A stretch of DNA of 64,000 nucleotides from Actinomadura harenae. GTDB lineage: Bacteria > Actinomycetota > Actinomycetes > Streptosporangiales > Streptosporangiaceae. The notes beneath the pieces are model-generated. The model was not told the DNA's origin and did no database searches. It was given only the letters and a program-made list of their open reading frames with translations. Positions within the stretch are counted from its first letter, which is position 1, and each line of letters starts with the position of its first letter. Made by a program: the position numbers and the translations under genes. Positions 15,519 through 24,079 of the stretch are shown piece by piece. The stretch is from assembly GCF_003696215.1 (NCBI RefSeq), contig NZ_RFFG01000024.1:39646-103645 (forward strand), written 5' to 3'.

Positions 15519-16715
15519 ATGTCCGAGGACGGGACGCCGGACGGGCTCGCGACCGAGCCGCGCGCCGCGTTCCTCCTGCTCGGACGGTTCGCCCTGGACG
15601 AGTCGCGGCACGCCTGGGGCGAACGCGACGGGCTCGGCGGACGCCCCCGCAAGGACGGCATCGCGGCCCGCCTCACCGGCTTCCTGGACGCGCGCCGCGC
15701 CGAGCCGGGCGCGAACCTGCTCAGCGGCTCCCTCGACCACGCGGCGTCCGAACTCGGCCTGGACGCCGACGGGTTCGTCCACGAGCTGGCGAACGCGGTC
15801 CTCGGCGAGGACCGCCCGGAGCCGCCGCGGATGCTCGTCCACGTGGAGGCGGTCGTCCGCGCCCACCTCGTCCGGACGATGTTCGGCGGGCGGCCGCCGG
15901 AACGGCCGTTCGACCTGTTCGCGACCGAGGGCGCCACGGCCGCCCTCTGCTACCTGTTCGACTCGCTCCAGGTCGCGGGCGTGCTGCGGCGGGGCGACAG
16001 GGTCGCGACCACGGTGCCGGTCTCCGCGCCCTACCTGGAGTTCCTGCGGCTCGACCGGTACGCGTTCGACGTCGTCGGGATCAGCGCCGTGCGCCGCGAC
16101 GGCCTCCCCTCCCGGCGCCTCGACGAGGCCGGACTCGCCCGGCTGGACGACCCGGACGTCAAGGCCCTCCACCTGGCCGGCCCGGCGTCCGCGCCACCCG
16201 ATCCCGAGACCCTCGACCGGATCGTCCGGACGGTCCGCGCCGCCAACCCCGGCCTGATCATCGTCTCCGACGACGCGTCCGGGACGGTCGCGGGCGGCCT
16301 CCCGTCGCTCATGTCCGCGCTGCCGCGCAACACCGTCGGCGTCCACTCGTTCTCGAAGCGGTTCGGCTGCTCCGGCTGGCGGCTCGGCGTCCTCTGCGTC
16401 AACCGGGACAACATCATCGACGAGAGGATCGCCGCGCTCCCGGACGGCCGGAGACGAGCCCTGGACCGCCGCTACGCCTCGATCTCGCCGGAGCCGGAGC
16501 GGCTGCGCTTCATCGACCGGCTCGTCGCCGACTCCCGGGACGTCGCGCTGGCCCGCGACGCCGGGCTGTCCACCCCGCAGCAGGCGCAGATGGCGCTGTT
16601 CGCCCTCCAGAGCCTGCTCGACACCGGAGCCATCAACAAACGCCAGTACAAGGACGTCCCCGAGAAGCCGCTGCACGCCGTCACCGACGAGGGCGACGAG
16701 GAGGCCAGCGCCTAG
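15519..16715 (+). CDS. Aspartate 4-decarboxylase-like aminotransferase, short form
   Basis: A 398-residue fold-type I PLP enzyme. The PLP lysine is in SFSKRFGCSGWRLG (about 279), with the upstream Asp in VSDDASG. The segment STPQQAQMALFALQSLLDT (about 350) is a hallmark of bifunctional aspartate aminotransferase/4-decarboxylases (AspD), but those run to about 530 residues while this protein stops soon after, with an acidic tail. It may therefore be an AspD relative with a reduced C-terminal domain rather than a working decarboxylase. The start has a strong AGAGGAGGGG site. No operon partner. Confidence 0.75.
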   Translation: MSEDGTPDGLATEPRAAFLLLGRFALDESRHAWGERDGLGGRPRKDGIAARLTGFLDARRAEPGANLLSGSLDHAASELGLDADGFVHELANAVLGEDRPEPPRMLVHVEAVVRAHLVRTMFGGRPPERPFDLFATEGATAALCYLFDSLQVAGVLRRGDRVATTVPVSAPYLEFLRLDRYAFDVVGISAVRRDGLPSRRLDEAGLARLDDPDVKALHLAGPASAPPDPETLDRIVRTVRAANPGLIIVSDDASGTVAGGLPSLMSALPRNTVGVHSFSKRFGCSGWRLGVLCVNRDNIIDERIAALPDGRRRALDRRYASISPEPERLRFIDRLVADSRDVALARDAGLSTPQQAQMALFALQSLLDTGAINKRQYKDVPEKPLHAVTDEGDEEASA

Positions 16716-16764
16716 GAGGCGGGCAGAGCTCCAGGTCACGGCCGCAGCGCGCCGGTGATCGGGA

Positions 16765-16770
16765 TACGGT
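16765..16770 (+). promoter_or_regulatory. -10 box for a leaderless DUF72 transcript
   Basis: TACGGT followed by 7 bases and the ATG at 16778. No ribosome site is present, which supports leaderless initiation at that codon. Confidence 0.5.
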
Positions 16771-16777
16771 CGTGGCC

Positions 16778-17629
16778 ATGCGGCTTCACGTGGGATGTGC
16801 GATGTGGACTCTTGCGCCCTGGAGAGGACGATTGCTCCCACATCCGCTGCCGCCGAACGAGCGTCTGCGGGCCTACGCCTCCTGGTGCAACGCCGTGGAG
16901 GGGAACACGACCTTCTACGCGACGCCGTCCGTGGAGACCGTCGCGTCCTGGGCCGAGCAGACGTCCCCGGACTTCCGCCTCGTGGTGAAACTGCCGAAGA
17001 CCGTCACCCATGAGCATCGCCTTGTCGGGGCCGACGAGGACATGCGGGCCTTCCTGACGGCGATGGAACCCCTCGGTCCTCGTGCGCACGCGTTGTGGGT
17101 GCAGTTGCCCGCCTCGTTCGGGCCCAGCGACCTGGGCACGCTCCACGCGTTCCTGCGCCGTTTCCCGCGCTCGGCCCGGCTGGCGGTCGAGGTCCGGCAT
17201 CGGGCGTTCTTCGAGGACGAGCGGGCCGGGCGCATGCTCGAACGCGTCCTCGCCGGCGTGGACGCCGAATGGGTGCCGTTCGACACGGTCACGATGTTCG
17301 CCGACCCTCCGACCAGTGACGCCGAACGGGACGCCTGGACGAAGAAGCCGCGCCTCCCGCGCCGCTCGCGGGCGCTGACGGACCGTCCGATCGTCCGCTA
17401 CCTGGGCCGGGACGACGTGGACCGCACCGTCGAGGGCTGGCGGCACTGGGTGGACGTCACGGCCGCGTGGCTGCGCGAGGGCCGTTCCCCGACCGTGTTC
17501 GTCCACACGCCCGACAACGCCGGGGCCCTCACGCTGGCCCGCCGCTTCCACGACGAGGTGCGGGCGCTCGTCCCGGACGTCGAGCCGCTGCCCGAGCCCG
17601 TCCCGGCGGAGCCCCCGACCCTCTTCTAG
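16778..17629 (+). CDS. DUF72 (YecE-like) TIM-barrel protein
   Basis: A 283-residue DUF72 protein: LHVGCAMWTL at the start, the EGNTTFYATPSVETVASWAE segment, DFRLVVKLPKTVTH, VQLPASFGPSD, AVEVRHRAFFED, and VFVHTPDNAGALTLARRF at the end. The family adopts a TIM barrel; its biochemical role is not established. The ATG at 16778 is preferred over GTG 16772 because of the -10 box spacing. Its TAG stop shares the tetranucleotide CTAG (17626-17629) with the stop of the convergent SARP gene. Confidence 0.85.
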   Translation: MRLHVGCAMWTLAPWRGRLLPHPLPPNERLRAYASWCNAVEGNTTFYATPSVETVASWAEQTSPDFRLVVKLPKTVTHEHRLVGADEDMRAFLTAMEPLGPRAHALWVQLPASFGPSDLGTLHAFLRRFPRSARLAVEVRHRAFFEDERAGRMLERVLAGVDAEWVPFDTVTMFADPPTSDAERDAWTKKPRLPRRSRALTDRPIVRYLGRDDVDRTVEGWRHWVDVTAAWLREGRSPTVFVHTPDNAGALTLARRFHDEVRALVPDVEPLPEPVPAEPPTLF

Positions 17630-17661
17630 TTCTGGACGGCCTTCCGGTTCCTGACGGCCTT
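17626..17661 (-). repeat. 18-bp in-frame duplication at the C-terminus of the SARP gene
   Basis: Minus-strand units 17661-17644 and 17643-17626 both begin AAGGCCGTC and encode KAVRNR and KAVQN-stop. The duplication covers the last six codons including the stop position. Confidence 0.75.
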
Positions 17662-20490
17662 CAGCGCCCGCAGGGCGGCGCGGCTCTCGGCGAGGCGCTC
17701 GCGGCAGGCGGCCTCGGCGGCGGCCGCCTGCTGGGACGCGAACAGGTCGATGGCCACGCTCAGCCGCTCGACGGCCAGTTCGTGCCGGCCCAGGCCCTGG
17801 TGCGCGTACCCCCACTGCTCGTGGAAGTACGCCGTGCCCAGAACGTGGTCGATGCTCCGCGTGAGGACCAGGCCCTCCGCGCAGAGCTCCGGGATGCGGT
17901 CGTGGCGTCCGGCCTCGGCGTAGATGCGGACGAGGCTGAACAGCGCGATGCCCTGGTAGGCGGGTTCGCCCAGGTCACGGCCGATGGCGAGGGACCGTTC
18001 GGCCGCGGCGACGGCGCGCCGGTGCTCGCCGAGCCTGCTGAGCGCGAGGCCGAGCACGCGCAGGCAGCTCAGCTCCGCGTGCCGCTCGCCCGTCCGCTCC
18101 GCGAGCGCCAGGCCGCGCTCCGCGTCGAGAAGCGCCTCCTCGGCGCGGCCCAGAGCCAGGCGGCAGGAGCCGCGCAGGCCGAGCACGCGTGACAGGTCGC
18201 GGTGGTTCCCGACCCGTTCGAACACCTCGACCGCCTCGTCCACCATCGGGAGGGCGTCGCCGGGCCGGGACTGGTCGCCCGCCACGACGGCCGCGCCCCG
18301 GAACCTGGCGTACGCGGCCGTCTCCGGGTCACCGGCGTCGGTCGCGGCGCGCGCGACGAGCTTCCACAGGTACTCCACCTCGAAATGCTTGCGGTGCAGG
18401 TGGGAGTGCGCGGCGAGCCGCATGACGATGCCCGTCGCGAGCCGGTGCCGGTTCGCGGCGCAGGCGACCTCCACGATCGTCCGCAGGTTCGGCATCTCGC
18501 TCTCGATCCAGGCCGCCGGGTCGGGCGCGACGAGCCGCCCGACGAGGTCGGCGGCGACCACGGTGTGCCGGCGGAACCGCGCGGGCGCGGGGAAGTAGGG
18601 GTCGCGCGGGGCGCGGTCGTCGGCGGCGTCCACCAGCTCCAGCCACGCGACGACCAGCCGCTCCAGCGCCGGTTCGGTGTCCGCGTCGCCGTGCAGCAGC
18701 TCCGAGGCGTACTCGCGCAGCAGGTCGTGCATCCGGTAGCGGGGCTGGCCGAGCCGGTCCACGCCGCAGGCGGTGAGCAGGCAGCGGTCCACCAGCTCCG
18801 ACAGCACCCCGCCCGCGTCGGCCGTGTCGAGCAGGACGCCCGCGACCCACGGCGCGAACGGATGCGGGCCCGCGAGCGCCAGCATCCGGAACGCCCGCCG
18901 CGTCGGCTCGTCCAGCCCGGCGTACGCGTGCTCGATGTGCGTGCGGACGGCGGTGTCGCCCGCCACCATCTGGTCCAGGCGCCCGGGACCGTCCAGCAGG
19001 CCCGCCAGGTGCGACAGCGGCCACGCCGGGCGCGCCGCCAGCCGCGCCCCCGCGATCCGCAGCGCGAGCGGGAACCCGTCGCAGGCCGCCGCGATCGCGT
19101 CCGCGGCGGGACGCTCGCGGGCGACCCGCTCCGGCCCGATGATCTCGGCGAGCAGGTCCACCGCCTCGGCGGGCCCCAGCGGACGGACGTCCACGACCCG
19201 CGCGCCGTCCAGCCCGAGGTGCCGGGACCGGCCGGTGACCAGCAGCGCGCTGCCCGGCTCGCCCGGCAGCAGCGGCCGGACCTGCGCCGCGTCCGCCGCG
19301 TCGTCGGCGAAGACCAGCACCCGCCGCCCGGCCAGCCGCGACCGGTACAGGGCGGCCCGCCCGTCCAGGGTGTCGGGGATGTCGCCGTTCTGGACGCCCA
19401 GCGCCCGCAGCACCTCCCCGAGCACCGCGACGACCTCGCGCGGCACCATCGACGCCCCCGCGAGCTGGACGTGGATCTGGCCGTCCGGGAACGCGTCCCC
19501 GACCCGGTGCGCCACGTGCAGCGCCAGCGCCGTCTTCCCGATCCCCGGCGGGCCCGTGACGTGCACGGTCGGCGGGACCGGCGCCGTCGCGCCCGCGCGG
19601 AGCAGCTCCTCGATGGCGTCCCGGTCGGCATCGTGCCCCGTGAAGTCGCGCAGGTCGGGCGGCAGCTGGCGCAGCGGCGGCAGCTCCCGGACCGACCACG
19701 CGCGCGTCCCGTCGCCCTCGTCCGCGTCGTCCTGGCGGACCCGCTCGGCCAGATCCCGCAGGACCCTGCCCGGCTCGCTCCCCGTCGCGGCCCTGATCGA
19801 CGCGCGCGTCCGGTCGTAGCAGCGCAGCGCCTCCGCCTTCCGCCCGGACCGGTGCAGTGCCAGCAGCAGCGCCGCCGAGAACGACTCGTTCAGCGGATCG
19901 TCCTCCAGCCACGTCCGCAGGTCGGGGACCAGGTCCCGGTGGCGGCCGAGCGCCAGCAGCGTCTCCGCCGCCTCCTCCCGCACCCGCCGCCGCTCGCCCA
20001 GCAGCCCGGCCCGGACGCCCGCGAGCGACGGCGTCTCCGGCAGGTCCTCCAGCACCGGCTCACGCCACAGGGCCAGCGCCCGCCCGAACAGCTCCGCGGC
20101 GTCCTCCCGGCACCGCTCCCCCTCGGCGGCGCCCCCGGTCGCCCCGGCGCGGGCCAGGGCCTCACGGGCGCGCGCGGAGAGGTCCCGGAACACCGCCAGG
20201 TCGAAGGTGTCGCCGGGACGCGGGACGAGCCGGTACCCGCCGTGCCCGAGTGGCAGCCGGTCCCGGGTCAGCGCGCGGCGGACGCCGCTCAGGCACGTCT
20301 TCACCGCCCCCGCGCCGCGTCCGGGCGCGTCGTCGCCCCACAGCAGATCCCCCAGCGCCCGCGCCGACACCGGACGTCCCGCCCGCACCGCCAGCACGCA
20401 GAGCGCGGCCCGCTGGAGCGGCTGCGACGGCTCGACGCGCGCGCCGTCGTCCGCCGTCACCTCGAGCGGCCCGAGCATCCGGATCTCCAC
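17626..20490 (-). CDS. AfsR/SARP-family regulator with NB-ARC and TPR domains
   Basis: A 954-residue protein: OmpR-like winged helix beginning VEIRMLGPLEVTADDG (1-90), bacterial transcriptional activation domain (about 95-245), NB-ARC ATPase with Walker A GPPGIGKTALALHVA (about 317), LLVTGRSR and a following winged helix, then TPR repeats (about 650-930). This is the AfsR layout: an ATP-dependent activator of specialised-metabolism genes. I choose GTG 20490, with a GGAGGGAGGG ribosome site 5-8 bases upstream and the usual N-terminus; ATG 20514 is an alternative. It is divergent from a P450-methyltransferase pair that it may control. Confidence 0.88.
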   Translation of the reverse strand: MEIRMLGPLEVTADDGARVEPSQPLQRAALCVLAVRAGRPVSARALGDLLWGDDAPGRGAGAVKTCLSGVRRALTRDRLPLGHGGYRLVPRPGDTFDLAVFRDLSARAREALARAGATGGAAEGERCREDAAELFGRALALWREPVLEDLPETPSLAGVRAGLLGERRRVREEAAETLLALGRHRDLVPDLRTWLEDDPLNESFSAALLLALHRSGRKAEALRCYDRTRASIRAATGSEPGRVLRDLAERVRQDDADEGDGTRAWSVRELPPLRQLPPDLRDFTGHDADRDAIEELLRAGATAPVPPTVHVTGPPGIGKTALALHVAHRVGDAFPDGQIHVQLAGASMVPREVVAVLGEVLRALGVQNGDIPDTLDGRAALYRSRLAGRRVLVFADDAADAAQVRPLLPGEPGSALLVTGRSRHLGLDGARVVDVRPLGPAEAVDLLAEIIGPERVARERPAADAIAAACDGFPLALRIAGARLAARPAWPLSHLAGLLDGPGRLDQMVAGDTAVRTHIEHAYAGLDEPTRRAFRMLALAGPHPFAPWVAGVLLDTADAGGVLSELVDRCLLTACGVDRLGQPRYRMHDLLREYASELLHGDADTEPALERLVVAWLELVDAADDRAPRDPYFPAPARFRRHTVVAADLVGRLVAPDPAAWIESEMPNLRTIVEVACAANRHRLATGIVMRLAAHSHLHRKHFEVEYLWKLVARAATDAGDPETAAYARFRGAAVVAGDQSRPGDALPMVDEAVEVFERVGNHRDLSRVLGLRGSCRLALGRAEEALLDAERGLALAERTGERHAELSCLRVLGLALSRLGEHRRAVAAAERSLAIGRDLGEPAYQGIALFSLVRIYAEAGRHDRIPELCAEGLVLTRSIDHVLGTAYFHEQWGYAHQGLGRHELAVERLSVAIDLFASQQAAAAEAACRERLAESRAALRALKAVRNRKAVQN

Positions 20491-20759
20491 CGGCCCTCCC
20501 TCCGTTCCGATCATGGTGGCGCACGTCCGGCGAAGGGGTGAAACGGACCATGTCCGAATATGGCCACGGTCAGGAAGAGTCAGGATCCGAGTGCGGACCG
20601 GGACCGCTCCTGCCTGCGCCGTCACCGTCCGCGCCCGGATCGCCCGCCGCGATCGACACCGCGTGATCGGCCCCCGCGCTGACCTTCGGCTTACCTCCGG
20701 CCTCTACGCTCCTCCCCACGGACGACGATCCAGGCGGCGGGCCGGACGGAGGTGACCGG

Positions 20760-21893
20760 ATGAACGAGTCCGACTCCCCGCCATGCCCTGCCCGCGTCGT
20801 CCGCGTCGAGTCGCCGGACGGCTGGATGGCGACGGGCTGGGACGAGGTCCGCCGCGTCCTGTCCGACCCCGTGTTCAGCCGCGCCCTCGCCGTCGGACGG
20901 ACGCCGGGCGCGCACCGGCGCGAGACCTTCCTCATCGACATGGACCCGCCCGCCCACCAGCGGATCCGGCGGCTCGCCGTCCCCGCGTTCACGCACCGGC
21001 GCGCCCGGGCGCTCACGCCCCGGGTGGACGGCCTGGCCCGCGACCTCGTCGCCGCCATGGCCGCCGCCGGTCCTCCCGCCGACCTGGTCCGCGACCTGTC
21101 GCTGCCGCTCCCGATCACCGTCATCGGCGAGCTCCTCGGCGTCCCCCCGCAGGACCGCGACCGCTTCCAGGGCTGGTCCGACGCGTTCCTGTCGAGCACG
21201 GCGTTCACCCGCGAGGAGATCGAGACCGCGCACGCCCACCTCGACGGCTACCTCTCCGAGCTCATCGCCAGGCGCCGGGTCGAACCGTCCGACGACCTCC
21301 TGTCCGAACTCGTCCGCGCGCGCGACGAGAACGGCGGCCTCACCGAGCCCGAACTCCTGGACCTCGGCGTCGGCCTCCTCGTCGCCGGATACGAGACGAC
21401 CGCGAACCAGCTCACCACCATCGTCCACACGCTCCTGACCCGACGCGACCTCTGGGACCGGCTCGTCGCCTCCCCCGCCCTGCTCCCCACCGCCGTGGAC
21501 GAACTGATGCGCTGCGTCCCGCTGGGCTCGGACAGGGGAATGCCGCGCGTGGCCGTCCGGGACGTGGAACTCGGCGGTGTCCTCGTGCGCGCGGGGGAAA
21601 CCGTCTACGCGTCCCGTCCCCTCGCCAACAAGGACGCGACGGTCTTCGACGACCCGGAGCGGATCGTCCTGGACCGTCCCGACAACCCGCATCTGGCGTT
21701 CGGGCACGGGATCCACCACTGCCTGGGGGCGCACCTCGCCCGCCTGGAACTCCGCGCGGCCCTCGGGGCGCTGACCGCGCGGCTGCCGGAGGCACGGATC
21801 GCCGTCCCCGAGACGGACCTGCAATGGAAGACGGGGCTGAGCGTGCGGGGACTACACGCGCTTCCCCTGACCTGGGAGGACGACACGCGATGA
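20760..21893 (+). CDS. Cytochrome P450
   Basis: A 377-residue bacterial P450: oxygen-binding I-helix VAGYETTANQL (about 209), ExxR motif in DELMRCVP (about 247) and heme ligand loop FGHGIHHCLGAHLARLE (Cys at about 321). It is shorter than most actinomycete P450s (near 400), because the N-terminus begins close to the B region. The start has a GGAGGTGA ribosome site. It overlaps the methyltransferase gene by ATGA. No ferredoxin is encoded nearby. The substrate is unknown. Confidence 0.92.
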   Translation: MNESDSPPCPARVVRVESPDGWMATGWDEVRRVLSDPVFSRALAVGRTPGAHRRETFLIDMDPPAHQRIRRLAVPAFTHRRARALTPRVDGLARDLVAAMAAAGPPADLVRDLSLPLPITVIGELLGVPPQDRDRFQGWSDAFLSSTAFTREEIETAHAHLDGYLSELIARRRVEPSDDLLSELVRARDENGGLTEPELLDLGVGLLVAGYETTANQLTTIVHTLLTRRDLWDRLVASPALLPTAVDELMRCVPLGSDRGMPRVAVRDVELGGVLVRAGETVYASRPLANKDATVFDDPERIVLDRPDNPHLAFGHGIHHCLGAHLARLELRAALGALTARLPEARIAVPETDLQWKTGLSVRGLHALPLTWEDDTR

Positions 21894-22666
21894 GCAACGG
21901 GGGCGGGCTCGGACTGGCCGGGCCCGCGCGGATCTACGACTGCCTGCTCGGCGGCAAGGACAACTACGCCGTGGACCGCGAACTGGTCGTGGAACTGCTG
22001 ACCATCGAACCGGGCCTGGTGGACGCCGCCCGCGCCAACCGCGCCTTCGTCCGGCGCGCCGTCCGGGAACTGGCGGGCCTCGGCCTCCGCCAGTTCCTCG
22101 ACATCGGCTGCGGCCTGCCGACCACCGACAACATCCACCAGATCGCGTCCCGGCACGCCCCGGGCGCCCGCGTCCTGTACGTCGACCAGGACCCCCTCGT
22201 CCTCGTCCACGCCCGCGCCCTGCTCGTCGACGACGGCGACGTCGCCGCCCTCCAGGCCGACCTCCGCAAGCCCGAGGACCTCGTCGCGCAGTCTCTCGAC
22301 CACGGCCTCCTCGACCCGTCCGAGCCCGTCGCCGTCCTCCTCACGTCGGTCCTGCACCACCTCACCGACGCCGACGACCCCTGGCACGCCGTCCGGACCC
22401 TGACCGCCGCCCTCGCCCCTGGCAGCGCCCTGGTCATCTCCCACCTGACCGACGCGCCGTCCGCCTCCGCGGAAGTGGCGTCCCGCTACACCGAGGGCTG
22501 CTCCCTCCCGCTGATCCCGCGCACGCCCACCGCCATCGCGAGCCTCCTGGACGGCCTGCCGCTCCTCGCCCCCGGCCTGGTCCCCGTGGACACCTGGCGC
22601 CCGGAACTCCCCACCACCGCCCCGCAGACCCCCCATTACCTGGCCGCCGCCGCGCAACTCCCGTAA
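21890..22666 (+). CDS. SAM-dependent methyltransferase, DUF574 (SAV2177-like)
   Basis: A 258-residue DUF574 methyltransferase: the family signature ARIYDCLLGGKDNYAVDR near the N-terminus, SAM-binding FLDIGCGLPTTDNIH (about 70), the acidic VLYVDQDPLVLVHA, and LTSVLHHLTDADDPW. Such genes occur in many copies in actinomycetes, often beside P450s; substrates are mostly unknown. It is translationally coupled to the P450 gene. Confidence 0.9.
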   Translation: MSNGGGLGLAGPARIYDCLLGGKDNYAVDRELVVELLTIEPGLVDAARANRAFVRRAVRELAGLGLRQFLDIGCGLPTTDNIHQIASRHAPGARVLYVDQDPLVLVHARALLVDDGDVAALQADLRKPEDLVAQSLDHGLLDPSEPVAVLLTSVLHHLTDADDPWHAVRTLTAALAPGSALVISHLTDAPSASAEVASRYTEGCSLPLIPRTPTAIASLLDGLPLLAPGLVPVDTWRPELPTTAPQTPHYLAAAAQLP

Positions 22667-22796
22667 CCACCACGGCACGGCCGCCGACCGGCACGACGGA
22701 GCATGGCGCGCGGGGCATGCGGGATGGGCGGCGAACGGAAGCGCGGCCCACGAACGCCAGAAACGCGGGGCGCGAGGGCGCGAGGCGCGGGCGCGC

Positions 22797-22826
22797 GGGG
22801 GTTCGGGGGGTTTTCGGGTGGTCGGG
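22797..22826 (+). other. Potential G-quadruplex between convergent genes
   Basis: Runs of 5, 6, 3 and 3 G separated by loops of 3, 5 and 5 bases (TTC, TTTTC, TGGTC) meet the usual four-tract rule. It lies in the 249-base gap between the methyltransferase gene and lsr2, both of which end here, so it may act in transcription termination. The rest of the gap is GC-rich without an open reading frame I would call. Confidence 0.45.
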
Positions 22827-22915
22827 TGGTGGTGTCCCTGGTGGCTTCGCGCCGTACCGCCTAATTCGCGGGCGCAGGGACTGAATCGGACCGGAAGGGG
22901 GTCCGATGGGTGGTG

Positions 22916-23236
22916 CTAGTGGGTGGCGTTGTACTGTTCGATCACCTTGGCCGGAATGCGGCCGCGGTCGTTCACCGGGATGCCGTTCTGCTTGGCCCAT
23001 TCCCGGATTTCTGCGCTCTGCTCACGGTTGCCCGCGCTGCGCGACGGCTTCGCCGGGCGGCGGGCCGCCTTACGGGCGTTCGCCACGAACGGCTCGAAGC
23101 GCTCGCGCAGTTTCGCGGCGTTCGCAGCGTTCAGGTCGATCTCGTATCCGACGCCGTCGAGCGCGAAGGACACGGTCTCCTCGGCGTCGCCGCCGTCGAG
23201 GTCGTCGGTCATGACGACGATGGTCTTCTGTGCCAC
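22916..23236 (-). CDS. lsr2: Nucleoid-associated protein Lsr2
   Basis: A 106-residue Lsr2: N-terminal oligomerisation domain ([31 protein letters not shown]), a basic linker ([16 protein letters not shown]) and a C-terminal DNA-binding domain ([19 protein letters not shown]) carrying the Arg-Gly-Arg hook (about 88) that inserts into the minor groove of AT-rich DNA. It silences horizontally acquired AT-rich genes. The start is GTG 23236 with GGGAG upstream. It lies 13 bases downstream of a second Lsr2-like gene, so the two are probably cotranscribed. Confidence 0.93.
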   Translation of the reverse strand: MAQKTIVVMTDDLDGGDAEETVSFALDGVGYEIDLNAANAAKLRERFEPFVANARKAARRPAKPSRSAGNREQSAEIREWAKQNGIPVNDRGRIPAKVIEQYNATH

Positions 23237-23249
23237 GGGGACTCCCTGC

Positions 23250-23612
23250 TTACGCGTCTGGGCTGGCTTCGGGGTGCGCCTGGACGAACGCCTCGTAGAC
23301 GGCGTCGGGCAGCGCACCCTGGTCCGGGACCTCGAGGTCCTCGTTCTTGGCCCACGTGCGGACGTCGGCGTTGGTGAAGCCCTTGAGCTTCACCGGGCTT
23401 TTCCGGGGCTTGCGCGAGCGCCCCGCCTGCTTCACCTCGCGCGACTTCTCGACATAGCGGGTCAGCGTGTCGAGGGTCTCACGCAGCCGCACGTCGTTCT
23501 CGTCGGACAGGTCAATGGTGAAAATCCGCCCCAGGATCTCGAAGTCGCGCTTGCGGACATCCTCGCCCTCGCCGCCATCGAGATCGTCTACCAAGATGAC
23601 CTTCTCAGCCAT
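23250..23612 (-). CDS. Lsr2 paralog without the RGR hook
   Basis: A 120-residue protein aligned with Lsr2 along its length: [35 protein letters not shown], a basic linker ([14 protein letters not shown]), then [20 protein letters not shown]. The position of the Arg-Gly-Arg hook reads Gln-Gly-Ala, so both minor-groove arginines are gone, while the oligomerisation part is kept. It may form mixed oligomers with the canonical Lsr2 encoded 13 bases downstream and modulate it, or bind DNA only through the basic linker. AAAGGAA precedes the ATG, and a TACCGT -10 box lies about 27 bases upstream. Confidence 0.85.
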   Translation of the reverse strand: MAEKVILVDDLDGGEGEDVRKRDFEILGRIFTIDLSDENDVRLRETLDTLTRYVEKSREVKQAGRSRKPRKSPVKLKGFTNADVRTWAKNEDLEVPDQGALPDAVYEAFVQAHPEASPDA

Positions 23613-24079
23613 GCGTTCCTTTCTGATTCAACGCCCTTTACGGTAGCGGACTTTCGCACCTCATCGCTCAACACACGAACGCGTCGAACAACCGTTTTCC
23701 CGATCGGGGGGCCGAAGCCCCTGCACGCGGCGCCGAAGCCCTCGGCGGGAGTCTTCGAGATGTCTCCCGAGACGTCCGTGAAAGCCGGGCGGCGGAGTGC
23801 CCGCATGCCTTCGGCGGACGGTCGCCGGAAGCGGGAACCCCCAAGCGTCAAGGCTTTTCAGGGCAAGGCGCGGACGGCCGGGGCCAAGAGACGCGCCCAT
23901 CCGAGGAGGCGGCGGCTCCGGTGCCAGGGTCGCCGGGAGGTGAGGAGGCGGAGTGGCCGTGCAGCACGCCGGAGGCCGCTTCGGCGACCTCGAAACGGCT
24001 CGGATTCCTAACGCAGAGTGACAGTAATTCGGTCACCGAGGTCTTTGAGGTGTGACCATGAAGACAGAGGGTTCGCTGG
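23613..24079. other. 467-base non-coding region upstream of the lsr2 pair
   Basis: No credible gene. It holds the lsr2-operon promoter at its left end (minus-strand TACCGT about 27 bases before the start) and, at 24018-24036, the inverted repeat GTGAC-N9-GTCAC within a comparatively AT-richer patch. Short open frames on both strands here are arginine-rich and look like GC-rich noise. Confidence 0.5.

Noticed and set aside
23661..23900. Small minus-strand open frame upstream of the lsr2 pair
   Set aside because: No ribosome site and an Arg/Gly/Pro-rich composition typical of non-coding GC-rich DNA.
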